DNA from: JAFGVL01 sp031553685
Lineage (GTDB): Bacteria; Bacteroidota; Bacteroidia; Bacteroidales; Paludibacteraceae
NCBI GenBank assembly: GCA_031553685.1
Contig: JAVBLE010000037.1
Location: forward strand, 1-51,493
Reading direction: 5' to 3'
Length of the DNA: 51,493 nucleotides
The notes beneath the pieces are model-generated. The model saw nothing but the letters and a program-made list of their open reading frames with translations, was not told the DNA's origin and did not search any database. Shown piece after piece: positions 18,412 to 25,795 of the stretch; the first letter of the stretch is position 1, and each line of letters opens with the position of its first letter. The position numbers and the translations under genes were made by a program.

Positions 18412-19587
18412 TTACAATACAATATTCACAATCTTACCCGGCACAACAATAATCTTCTTAGGAGATTTTCCTTCCAAAAATTTAGCGGTTTGTTCATTGG
18501 CAAGAGCTGTTCTCCCTACCTCTTCTTTGCTCATATCGGCAGGAAGTTCGAGGGTAAAGCGTACTTTTCCGTTGAATGAAACAGGATATTTTACCGAACT
18601 TTCTTTCAAATATTCTTCGTTGAAAACGGGAAATTTGGCATCACAAACAGTTGTATTATTGCCAAGCGCATGCCACAGTTCTTCTGCAATATGCGGTGCG
18701 TATGGCGACAAAAGGATAACCAAGTCGGACAAGATTGCCCGTTTGTTGCATTTCATAGTTGAAAGCTCATTGACACAAATCATAAATGCTGAAACGGATG
18801 TATTGAACGAGAAGTTTTCGATGTCCCATTCTATTTTTTTGATTAATTTGTGTAATGATTTCAGTTCTTCGGCAGTTGGTGTTTCATCGTTTACCAACAA
18901 ATTATCTTCTTTATAGAATAATGCCCACAGTTTTTTCAAGAAACGGTGCACACCATCAATCCCTTTTGTGTCCCAAGGTTTGGATTGTTCAAGCGGACCT
19001 AAAAACATTTCGTACAAACGAAGCGTGTCAGCTCCGAATTTATCGACAATATCATCCGGATTTACCACATTGAACATTGACTTAGACATTTTCTCTACGG
19101 CATACCCACAAATATACTTGCCATCTTCCAAAATAAATTCGGCATTGGCAAAATCGGGCATCCATTTTCTGAATTTTTCAGTATCTAAAATATCATTTTC
19201 AACGATATTTACATCTACATGAAGTTGGGTAACATCATAATCATTTTTTAAATTGTATGAAACAAAGGTATTGGTATCCTTGATACGATATACAAAATTG
19301 CTTCGCCCCTGGATCATTCCCTGATTAATTAATTTTTGGAAAGGCTCGTCTTTGCAGATTAATCCCAAATCGAAAAGGAATTTATTCCAAACGCGGCTGT
19401 AAATAAGGTGTCCGGTTGCATGTTCTGTCCCTCCAAGGTATAAATCTACATTTTGCCAGTAATCATTTGCTTCTTTGGATACGAGTTCCTTGTCGTTTTT
19501 TGGGTCCATATACCGCAAAAAATAAGCGGATGAACCGGCAAATCCGGGCATAGTGTTGAGTTCGAGTGGGTATTTTTTATTTTCCAT
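18412..19587 (-). CDS. leuS: Leucyl-tRNA synthetase, C-terminal half (KMSKS and anticodon-binding part)
   Basis: This 391-residue ORF encodes the second half of LeuRS. It opens with MENKKYPLELNTMPG, which in intact Bacteroidetes LeuRS follows an (I/L)xNK segment, continues with YWQNVDLYLGGTEHATGHL, carries KMSKS at 166-170, the alpha-helical anticodon-binding domain, and the native C-terminal domain ending KIIVVPGKIVNIVL. No HIGH motif is present; it is encoded 2.1 kb upstream in a separate ORF. The frame is open 39 codons upstream of the ATG but that stretch shows no LeuRS similarity. About 20 residues of the standard protein are missing between the halves. Sequence quality looks functional, so a two-subunit enzyme is possible. 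Confidence 0.9.
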   Translation of the reverse strand: MENKKYPLELNTMPGFAGSSAYFLRYMDPKNDKELVSKEANDYWQNVDLYLGGTEHATGHLIYSRVWNKFLFDLGLICKDEPFQKLINQGMIQGRSNFVYRIKDTNTFVSYNLKNDYDVTQLHVDVNIVENDILDTEKFRKWMPDFANAEFILEDGKYICGYAVEKMSKSMFNVVNPDDIVDKFGADTLRLYEMFLGPLEQSKPWDTKGIDGVHRFLKKLWALFYKEDNLLVNDETPTAEELKSLHKLIKKIEWDIENFSFNTSVSAFMICVNELSTMKCNKRAILSDLVILLSPYAPHIAEELWHALGNNTTVCDAKFPVFNEEYLKESSVKYPVSFNGKVRFTLELPADMSKEEVGRTALANEQTAKFLEGKSPKKIIVVPGKIVNIVL

Positions 19588-19873
19588 GTTTATGATTGTT
19601 CTATTCTTAATTTTAGTTCGTTGAACTATTAGGAATTTCTTAATAGTTGCCTTGAGCTTTTGAAAAATGAATGTCTATTTTTGCTTTTTTGTCATTTGCT
19701 TATGTTTGGCGAGTTATTAAAATTTCAGTTACCAAAACGCCATCAGAACCCAAATATTTGATAATTATTTTTGGTGTTCCATTTTAAAAGACTTATTTAT
19801 GATTGTATTTTGTCTCAAAATAAAACTACAGAATTGTTTTAAATTTCCGAATAATTACAAATTTCATGATATT
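19588..19873 (-). other. Spacer between inserted methyltransferase and leuS-C
   Basis: This 286-base AT-rich gap separates the methyltransferase stop from the leuS-C start. I see no TAnnTTTG promoter for leuS-C and no terminator. A stop-bounded 27-codon stretch (about 19686-19769, minus) reads GTPKIIIKYLGSDG in part and may be a decayed gene tail, but I cannot assign it. Confidence 0.4.
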
Positions 19874-20752
19874 TCAATTCTTTCTAATAGGAGTCAAACT
19901 TTTTATTGTATTTTTTACTCGCATTCTCGTTTTCCAACTCAATCGTTGTATAAACGATTGCACTATTCGAAATTTAAAAAAACTCCAATGATATGAAAAC
20001 GAATATGATACTTTGCTAAAATCTTGTACCACACTAATGTATTGATTGCACAAATTTAAAATATCCTTTTTATAATCAATAAGGTCTTTCGGCAGTTCTT
20101 GTTTTTTGACAATGACTGCTATAACTTCATTATTGAAAACACTTGTTTCTATTTCAGCAAAATCTTTCACAAAAGAATTGATATTTGTTTTCGTTTGCTT
20201 GTTCCAAATAATCATTTCTTTGTTTTCGAGTGAAATATTATATTGGTGAAAACCTCGATAGTTTTCAGTTTCGGCTTCATTCGAATGGTGTCGCAAATAT
20301 AATACACCCCCAATTTCAAGACTTTCGATACATTCTAATATGCCTTTAATTGGATTATTACTATGATCGAGGGCATTTTGAACAATTATTAATGACGCCT
20401 TGTTAGGGAAAAATGCCGAAAGATGTTCGATAAAGCCAAGAGAAATTTTGGGTAAATTGAGTTTCTTGTCTTCAATTATTTTATTAAAGAATGGGGCAAG
20501 AGGATCAATATAAGATATATTTAATTGTTTGCCGTTCAGCTTATTTCCATTGCAGAAACTCATTCCGCAGCCGGCATCTACTATAATCGGATTTTCTTTT
20601 TGAGAAAGAAATTGTTTTACATCAAAATTCGCAAGGTCAATTTCTTTATCATATTTCGACCAACGAAATAAACTTTCTCTACCTTTTTTGTTAGAATAAA
20701 CCCCATTCCAAAAAGAAATTTCGTATGGAATCCCACTTATCCAGTTGTTCAT
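19874..20752 (-). CDS. SAM-dependent methyltransferase-like protein lying between the leuS halves
   Basis: This 292-residue ORF starts MNNWISGIPYEISFWNGVY. It has a recognisable class I methyltransferase motif I, IIVDAGCGMSFCNG near 55-68, a later strand SLIIVQNALDHSNNP near 120-134 (motif IV region) and GGVLYLRHHSNEAE near 149-162. The C-terminus is basic and may contact membrane or glycan carrier. It is complete, with no frameshift. The ATG lies 23 bases after the stop of the leuS N-terminal half and the gene runs the same way. The family resembles methyltransferases of surface-polysaccharide clusters, which suggests that it came from the adjoining glycan locus. Confidence 0.75.
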   Translation of the reverse strand: MNNWISGIPYEISFWNGVYSNKKGRESLFRWSKYDKEIDLANFDVKQFLSQKENPIIVDAGCGMSFCNGNKLNGKQLNISYIDPLAPFFNKIIEDKKLNLPKISLGFIEHLSAFFPNKASLIIVQNALDHSNNPIKGILECIESLEIGGVLYLRHHSNEAETENYRGFHQYNISLENKEMIIWNKQTKTNINSFVKDFAEIETSVFNNEVIAVIVKKQELPKDLIDYKKDILNLCNQYISVVQDFSKVSYSFSYHWSFFKFRIVQSFIQRLSWKTRMRVKNTIKSLTPIRKN

Positions 20753-20775
20753 TGGCTATTTTCTTTTAAGATATT

Positions 20776-22860
20776 TTATTTCTCCTCATAAAACCAATCC
20801 TTTGCCCTTCCCAATGGTGGTTCTCCTGTTTCGGTTGGTAAGTATTTGTCAATTTCCGGTAAAAGTAACGGAAGATCTTTTTCATCCATCATTTGAGGCA
20901 TACCTTCTTTGTAATAAACCGGAAATGGTTCGCCCCAATAACGCTGACGGCTAAAGATAGCATCGCGCAAACGATAGTTTATTTTTACTTTACCTAAATT
21001 ATTTTCCTTAATATATTCTTTGGCTTTTTCAATAGCTTCTTTCACAGTCAATCCATTCAAAAAACCTGAATTCATCATAATTCCTTCTTTGGCATCAAAG
21101 CTTTCTTCGCTTACATCGCAACCTTCAATCAATGGAATAATCGGCAGGTTGAAATGTTTGGCAAAAGCATAGTCGCGACTATCGTGCGCCGGAACTGCCA
21201 TAATGGCTCCCGTTCCATAACCGGCCAGTACATAATCGGAAATCCAAATCGGAATTTCTGCGCCACTTATCGGGTTAATGGCATACGAACCGCTAAATAC
21301 ACCACTCACACGCTTATCTGACAAGCGTTCGCGTTCGGTACGCTTTTTTGTTTGCAATAAATATTCTTGAACAGCATTTTTTTGTTCCGCAGTTGTCAGA
21401 GCATCCACATATTCACTTTCAGGCGCAAGTACCATAAAGGTTACACCAAAAATAGTGTCGGGGCGGGTTGTAAAGACAATGACCTCCCCCCGACCCCCTC
21501 CTAAGGAGGGGGAGGCGCAAACGGATTGGCACTCCTTTAATGTATTTGATACTTTATTTAGAACATTTTCAATATCAAATAAAATTTGTTCATTAGTGAA
21601 ACGAATTATTTTGTATCCAGATTCATTTAAAATAGTTGTCCGTTCTTCGTCTAATTGTTTTTGTTCTTCTGAAAGATGATAACCTCCATCAACTTCTATA
21701 ATTAATTGTTTTTGCAAACAAACAAAGTCAGGGATAAAACAATCAATCGGATGTTGACGGTGGAAATGTACACCTAATTTATTTGCTTTTAATTCATTCC
21801 ACAAAAGACTTTCGGCTTCGGTTGGTTCTTTGCGCATTTTAAGCGCATTTTCTTTTAGTTGTGACCAGGTTCCGGTTTTACAAGTAAAATATTTAGGAAG
21901 ATTTGAATTAGAATCAGACTGTTTTTCGTTTTCGATTCCCCCTCCTTGGGAGAGGGCTAGGGGGAGGTTGAATTTCAACTCCGCACCTTCTGATCGCCCA
22001 ATCCAATTTCGTTGCGCTTCTTTCATGGAGTCGGTCCAGTCAATTACCTCCAGTCCATCGAGCAATCGTTGTGCGTAAGCAGATACACGCAAACACCATT
22101 GGCTCATTAGTTTTTGTTCCACAGGATGTCCACCACGCACAGAAAGGCCTTCGCTCACTTCGTCATTGGCAAGCACAGTGCCGAGTGCCGGGCACCAGTT
22201 TACCATTGTGTCGGCTTTGTAAGCAATGCGGTAATTCATCAGTGTTTGTTGCTTTTCAATCTCTGATTTTGAATTCCATTCTTCCGATGAAAACGAGATT
22301 TCTTCGTTGCAAGCCACATGTAATCCTTCTGTTCCAAATTTCTCAAAATGCTCAATCAATTCAGAAATAGGACGCGCAGTTCCACCGTCTTTTGTCTTTT
22401 GTCTATTATCTTTTATCAGATAAAAAGAATTGAACATTTGAATAAAAGCCCATTGTGTCCAATGATAATAATCGGGCTCGCAAGTGCGCACTTCACGACT
22501 CCAATCATACGAAAATCCTATTTTATCTAATTGTTCACGATAGCGGGCTATATTTTGTTCAGTGGTAATTTTGGGATGCTGGCCGGTTTGGATAGCATAT
22601 TGCTCGGCCGGAAGCCCGTATGCATCATAACCCATTGGATGAAGTACATTGAAGCCTTTTAGGCGTTTGTAGCGGCTGTAAATATCCGAAGCAATATACC
22701 CCAGCGGATGCCCGACATGCAGACCCGCGCCCGATGGATACGGAAACATATCCAACACATAAAACTTCGGTTTATTCGGATCAATTTCTACTTTGTAAGT
22801 CTTATTTTCCTTCCAATATTGTTGCCACTTTTTCTCGATTTCTTTAAAATTGTATTCCAC
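20776..22860 (-). CDS. leuS: Leucyl-tRNA synthetase, N-terminal half (HIGH motif) with embedded DUF559 nuclease domain
   Basis: This 694-residue ORF encodes the first half of LeuRS. It starts at GTG 22860 (MEYNFKEIEKKW, the family start), has the HIGH-type motif HVGH at 48-51, WCPALGTVLANDEV and RNWIGRSEGAE, and resumes the editing (CP1) domain with VFTTRPDTIFG, ending after GEPPLGRAKDW at residue 694. It stops just where intact enzymes would run on to the KMSKS part. Residues about 298-459 are foreign: an in-frame 486-bp cassette with a Vsr-like nuclease domain. A second, smaller oddity is a roughly 10-residue low-complexity insert (KDNRQKTKDGG) near residue 150. Without the cassette, both halves total about 925 residues, normal for the family. 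Confidence 0.93.
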   Translation of the reverse strand: MEYNFKEIEKKWQQYWKENKTYKVEIDPNKPKFYVLDMFPYPSGAGLHVGHPLGYIASDIYSRYKRLKGFNVLHPMGYDAYGLPAEQYAIQTGQHPKITTEQNIARYREQLDKIGFSYDWSREVRTCEPDYYHWTQWAFIQMFNSFYLIKDNRQKTKDGGTARPISELIEHFEKFGTEGLHVACNEEISFSSEEWNSKSEIEKQQTLMNYRIAYKADTMVNWCPALGTVLANDEVSEGLSVRGGHPVEQKLMSQWCLRVSAYAQRLLDGLEVIDWTDSMKEAQRNWIGRSEGAELKFNLPLALSQGGGIENEKQSDSNSNLPKYFTCKTGTWSQLKENALKMRKEPTEAESLLWNELKANKLGVHFHRQHPIDCFIPDFVCLQKQLIIEVDGGYHLSEEQKQLDEERTTILNESGYKIIRFTNEQILFDIENVLNKVSNTLKECQSVCASPSLGGGRGEVIVFTTRPDTIFGVTFMVLAPESEYVDALTTAEQKNAVQEYLLQTKKRTERERLSDKRVSGVFSGSYAINPISGAEIPIWISDYVLAGYGTGAIMAVPAHDSRDYAFAKHFNLPIIPLIEGCDVSEESFDAKEGIMMNSGFLNGLTVKEAIEKAKEYIKENNLGKVKINYRLRDAIFSRQRYWGEPFPVYYKEGMPQMMDEKDLPLLLPEIDKYLPTETGEPPLGRAKDWFYEEK
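21483..21968 (-). mobile_element. In-frame DUF559 nuclease cassette with inverted palindromic ends, inside leuS
   Basis: The 486-bp (162-codon) insert is bounded by two 30-bp inverted repeats of the form CCTCCCCC-N12-AAGGAGGGGG. The ends (about 21483-21512 and 21939-21968) match at about 25 of 30 positions when one is reversed, and each arm is itself a palindrome. Between them lies a DUF559 domain: MRKEPTEAESLLWNEL, FHRQHPIDCFIPDF, LIIEVDGGYH, DEERTTILNESG and IIRFTNEQI, with the PD...ExDG active-site residues intact. No intein splicing residues are seen. It interrupts the loop between SEGAELKFN and VIVFTTRPDT at the entrance of the CP1 editing domain. An internal ATG (21837, minus) could let the nuclease start separately. 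End positions may be off by a base. Confidence 0.85.
22386..22425 (-). repeat. Low-complexity word repeat within leuS coding sequence
   Basis: On the minus strand near-tandem words (GATAATAGACAAAAGAC followed by AAAAGACGG) encode KDNRQKTKDGG, where other Bacteroidetes LeuRS proteins have only a few residues in this loop. It is in frame and probably tolerated on the surface. Confidence 0.5.
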
Positions 22861-22870
22861 TTCGCTATAA

Positions 22871-22915
22871 TTAATTAGTTGTTAGTGATTAGTGTTTTAA
22901 TGGATTGCAAAGGTA
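22871..22915 (-). promoter_or_regulatory. leuS promoter and word-repeat leader
   Basis: On the minus strand TACCTTTG (22908-22915) matches TAnnTTTG and lies about 48 bases before the GTG start. The leader holds the near-tandem words seen on the plus strand as TTAGTTGTTAGTGATTAGTG (22875-22894). No -33 TTTG is clear. Confidence 0.5.
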
Positions 22916-23025
22916 GGGAAAGTTTGGAATTATAAAAAGTGTTCATTTTTATTGAAGAACGATCCGGATAATAAGCATTAACCTTCATGTTTAAATATTA
23001 ACAGACTATGGATATAAATATTTCG

Positions 23026-23033
23026 TAAATTTG
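23026..23033 (+). promoter_or_regulatory. -7 box (TAAATTTG) of the secreted endonuclease gene
   Basis: TAAATTTG matches TAnnTTTG and sits 35 bases upstream of the ATG at 23069. The 208-base gap is shared with the divergent leuS promoter. Confidence 0.55.
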
Positions 23034-23068
23034 TACTTACCAACCTTAATATAAAGAAAGGGAAAGTT

Positions 23069-24139
23069 ATGAAACGGTTACCAAAGCCAACCTTGGTAGT
23101 CGGTTTATGGTTAGTCTTTCTACCCATTTTCGGACAGATACCCGCCGGTTACTATAATTCGGCCGAAGGAAAGAATACAGCTGCATTGAAAACAGCGTTA
23201 TCCAACATTGTGAAAACTCATGCCAGTATTTCATATAGTGCGATATGGAATGCTTTCACAGTTACCGATTTGCGTCCGGATGGCTACTTGTGGGATATAT
23301 ATACCACTTGTTCCTTTGCGCCGGGCGAAGGACATTGTTCCATTTCGCAAAACATGTGCGTTTGTATTAATCGCGAACACTCTTTTCCTAAAAGCTGGTT
23401 TGGAGGTGAAGTGTCACCGATGTACACCGACTTGTTTCATATTTATCCTGCCGATAGCAGGGTAAACAACCAGCATTCCAATCTTCCATTTGGCGAGTGT
23501 GCTAATGGGGTATCGGAAGGACCTGAAACGACTGCAAAAAAAGGAGCTTCTACTTTTTCCGGATATACCGGAACGGTGTTTGAACCCAACGATGAGTCTA
23601 AAGGCGATTTAGCCCGCTCATATTTTTATATGGTAACTTGCTATGAAGATAAACTCCCTTATTGGCCAGGTTCACCACAATTGGTCCTGAACACATATCC
23701 TTCGCTTTCCGATTGGAGTATTAATTTATTACTTAAATGGACACGCCAAGATCCTGTAAGCCAAAAAGAGATCGATCGCAACAATGCCATTTACCAAAAT
23801 TACCAACAAAACCGCAATCCGTTTATCGACCACTCCGAACTGGCAGAATACATTTGGGGAAATAAAATGAGTGAATTTTGGCATGAAAATAATTCGGGAA
23901 TTAATGATGCAACCATTGTTTTTGCCCTTTCGCCCAATCCGGTAAAAGATATAATAAAAGTAAGTAACGACGAAAATGTTGATTATTCTATTTATTCTAT
24001 TTTGGGCAAAAAATTAAAAAATGGAACTATTATCCCGAATGGGACAATCTCGGTGAGCAATTTAACCAATGGAGTATATCTTATTTATTTTACAAAAGGT
24101 AAACAAAAGCAAATAGAAAAGTTTATTGTAAATAGATAG
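23069..24139 (+). CDS. Secreted endonuclease I (NucM-like) with type IX secretion C-terminal domain
   Basis: This 356-residue secreted nuclease begins with a signal peptide (about residues 1-22, ending near IFGQ). The endonuclease I domain (about 25-260) carries NREHSFPKSWFGG and DLFHIYPADSRVNNQHSNLPFGE, which hold the metal-binding His and Asn of the beta-beta-alpha-metal site. The family degrades DNA and RNA without sequence preference. The last 70 residues (FALSPNPVKDIIKVSN... to NGVYLIYFTKGKQKQIEKFIV) form a typical T9SS type A sorting domain, so the protein should be exported across the outer membrane and perhaps attached. It is monocistronic. Confidence 0.93.
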   Translation: MKRLPKPTLVVGLWLVFLPIFGQIPAGYYNSAEGKNTAALKTALSNIVKTHASISYSAIWNAFTVTDLRPDGYLWDIYTTCSFAPGEGHCSISQNMCVCINREHSFPKSWFGGEVSPMYTDLFHIYPADSRVNNQHSNLPFGECANGVSEGPETTAKKGASTFSGYTGTVFEPNDESKGDLARSYFYMVTCYEDKLPYWPGSPQLVLNTYPSLSDWSINLLLKWTRQDPVSQKEIDRNNAIYQNYQQNRNPFIDHSELAEYIWGNKMSEFWHENNSGINDATIVFALSPNPVKDIIKVSNDENVDYSIYSILGKKLKNGTIIPNGTISVSNLTNGVYLIYFTKGKQKQIEKFIVNR

Positions 24140-24275
24140 ATAACCCAAAAACCCACCTGTCTTGTCGGCCAAGTAAAGGGCAGGCTTCGGTTACCTTTTG
24201 TAAGGGGCATTACATGTGTTTATTGTAAAGTTAAGACATGTTTGCCTCATCCACTTTTTTTGAGGGAAGTATTTT
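24140..24275. other. Convergent intergenic gap
   Basis: 136 bases separate the convergent endonuclease and rpiB genes. Only weak, short inverted repeats are seen; I could not identify a convincing terminator for either gene. Confidence 0.4.
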
Positions 24276-24722
24276 TTACAGGGCTATTTTTTTTACCCGG
24301 TTTTCATGTCGTCCACCTTCAAAATCGGTCGAAAAGAATGCTTCAACGATGGCAAAGGCTTCGTCAGTCGAAATAAATCGAGCCGGAAGCGAAAGCACAT
24401 TCGCATTGTTGTGCATACGGGCAAGGGTTGCAATTTCGGGCATCCAGCAAAGTGCTGCACGAATTCCCTGGTGTTTATTCACCGTCATGTTAATACCATT
24501 GCCGCTTCCGCAAATAGCGATTCCATATTCGCACTCGCCTTTTTCGACAGCGTTTGCCATAGGATGAGCCACATCGGGGTAATCGCAACTGGCAGTTGAG
24601 TGCGTTCCAAAATCAACAAACTGTGTTCCCATCTCACCAAAGTGTGACATTATTTTTTCTTTCAGTTCAAATCCTGCATGATCTGAAGAAATTGCTATTT
24701 TTTGTTCTGATATTTTTTTCAT
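24276..24722 (-). CDS. rpiB: Ribose-5-phosphate isomerase B
   Basis: RpiB interconverts ribose 5-phosphate and ribulose 5-phosphate in the pentose phosphate pathway. The 148-residue protein (usual length 145-155) shows ISSDHAGFELKE at the N-terminus, YPDVAHPMANAV, the active-site segment GIAICGSGNGINMTVNKHQGIRAALC, and LARMHNNANVLSLPARFI. The ATG at 24722 was chosen; an ORF extension to 24797 runs through the promoter and terminator and is not real. The -7 box ends 4 bases before the ATG, so the mRNA may be leaderless. Confidence 0.95.
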   Translation of the reverse strand: MKKISEQKIAISSDHAGFELKEKIMSHFGEMGTQFVDFGTHSTASCDYPDVAHPMANAVEKGECEYGIAICGSGNGINMTVNKHQGIRAALCWMPEIATLARMHNNANVLSLPARFISTDEAFAIVEAFFSTDFEGGRHENRVKKIAL

Positions 24723-24726
24723 TCTA

Positions 24727-24734
24727 CAAAAATA
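24727..24734 (-). promoter_or_regulatory. -7 box (TATTTTTG) of rpiB, predicted leaderless start
   Basis: On the minus strand TATTTTTG is followed after only 4 bases by the rpiB ATG, so transcription would begin at or next to the start codon. The box overlaps the T-run of the upstream gene's terminator. Confidence 0.55.
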
Positions 24735-24775
24735 AAAAAAGTTTACCGAAGTTTGTTTCAACTTGCGGTAAACTT
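24735..24775 (-). terminator. Terminator of the DUF3332 lipoprotein gene
   Basis: On the minus strand arms AAGTTTACCG and CGGTAAACTT pair, extended by an inner AAGTT/AACTT after a bulge, and are followed by seven T. It lies 36 bases past the lipoprotein stop and directly abuts the rpiB promoter. Confidence 0.85.
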
Positions 24776-24811
24776 TTCTTGGATAAATATTTAACAAGAG
24801 TAAGTGATTTT

Positions 24812-25366
24812 TTATTTTGCTGCAAACAATACCGTTTGGTTATCAATTACTTGTTTCAAAGAAGCAACACCTCTTTGGTCTAATTGTACTTCTGTTTGAG
24901 TTCCATTTGGCAAGTAAACGATAGCTGTACCGTTGTCTTGGATTTGGATCAATTTATTTGTTTTGTCGCCAACAACAGAACTCCAAACATTACTTTTTTT
25001 GTCATAAATAAGGCTCATTTCTTTACCTTCTTCGTTTTTGATTTCGTATCCGTTTTCAAGAGTTGTGATAGTGTACTCTTCTCCGTTTTCACCTTTTACT
25101 TGTTTTACTTGTCCGGCAGCTATTGGATTGTTGCCTGTCCAGAATTCAATCGAATTGAGCACAATTGCATCGATAAACAAGGTAACTTCATATACCGGAA
25201 TGATACACATGGCAAGGAATACCAATTCGTTTACAAATTTGTTTCCTACCCCTTTGTTGAATTCATACACTTTACCTGTAAGTCCAAAAGAACCAATGCA
25301 TGACGATAAAAACAAGCTGCTTGCTAATGTAAGAACTACTGCTGTTCTAAAAATACCTTTTTTCAT
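24812..25366 (-). CDS. DUF3332-family lipoprotein
   Basis: This 184-residue protein has a lipoprotein signal (MKKGIFRTAVVLTLASSLFL then SSC, lipid Cys at about 24) followed by IGSFGLTGKVYEFN and the hydrophobic FVNELVFLAMCIIPVYEVTLFIDAIVLNSIEFWTG region (two likely membrane segments). This is the layout of the DUF3332 family. Function is unknown. The C-terminal 90 residues (ITTLENGYEIKNEEG..., LPNGTQTEVQ) look like an exposed beta-rich domain. The ATG at 25366 is preferred over one 17 codons upstream because the signal peptide begins there. A strong terminator follows. Confidence 0.88.
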   Translation of the reverse strand: MKKGIFRTAVVLTLASSLFLSSCIGSFGLTGKVYEFNKGVGNKFVNELVFLAMCIIPVYEVTLFIDAIVLNSIEFWTGNNPIAAGQVKQVKGENGEEYTITTLENGYEIKNEEGKEMSLIYDKKSNVWSSVVGDKTNKLIQIQDNGTAIVYLPNGTQTEVQLDQRGVASLKQVIDNQTVLFAAK

Positions 25367-25465
25367 TTTTCTAAAATTTTTATGTGAAACAAAATAATTA
25401 TTATAAAAAGAAGCCAATCCTTACTGTAGATAAAAATCAGCTTCTGTGTTTTTATTGAAAATCAA

Positions 25466-25711
25466 TCAATTCTTAGGAATAGCTACTTTCAATACTAATG
25501 CGCGACCGTCAAGTTCGGCGCCATTCAATTCTTTAATCGCTTTTTCGCCATCAGCTTCGTTTTCCATTTCAACAAAACCAAATCCTTTTGAGCGACCACT
25601 TTCTCTGTCTGTAATGATTTTTACAGAGCTTACCGCTCCGTATTCTGCCATTACATTCATAAGATCTTTTTCTTTAAGTCTGTAACTTAAGTTACCAATG
25701 TAAATGTTCAT
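25466..25711 (-). CDS. RRM-domain RNA-binding protein
   Basis: This 81-residue protein is a single RNA-recognition motif. RNP2 is NIYIGNLSY at the N-terminus and RNP1 is SKGFGFVEM near residues 41-49, with the aromatic residues that stack on RNA intact. Such small RRM proteins are abundant in Bacteroidetes, which mostly lack Hfq, and are thought to act as general RNA chaperones or regulators. It is monocistronic. A TTCCTTTG sequence about 77 bases upstream (25788-25795, minus) is a near-match to the -7 box. Confidence 0.93.
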   Translation of the reverse strand: MNIYIGNLSYRLKEKDLMNVMAEYGAVSSVKIITDRESGRSKGFGFVEMENEADGEKAIKELNGAELDGRALVLKVAIPKN

Positions 25712-25795
25712 AAAAATAAAATATTGAGAATAAATAATTTATAAGCCATTGAAACAAAAAAATGATTGTTACAAAAAACTTATCGGTGCAAAGGA

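Noticed and set aside
18404..18916. 170-codon plus-strand open frame opposite leuS-C
   Set aside because: Antisense shadow of the LeuRS anticodon-binding part.
18412..20775. leuS split explained by a simple frameshift or sequencing error
   Set aside because: The two halves are separated by a complete 879-bp ORF plus spacers, about 1.2 kb in all, which a base error cannot produce. Assembly error remains possible and is stated in the finding.
20776..22860. Intein in leuS
   Set aside because: The insert lacks a Cys/Ser first residue, the block B TxxH motif and a His-Asn end with following Cys/Ser/Thr. It carries only a DUF559 nuclease domain and palindromic ends, so protein splicing is not supported.
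24145..24200. Terminator after the secreted endonuclease gene
   Set aside because: Only 4-base complementary pieces (CCTG/CAGG) were found and no T-run, so it was not listed.
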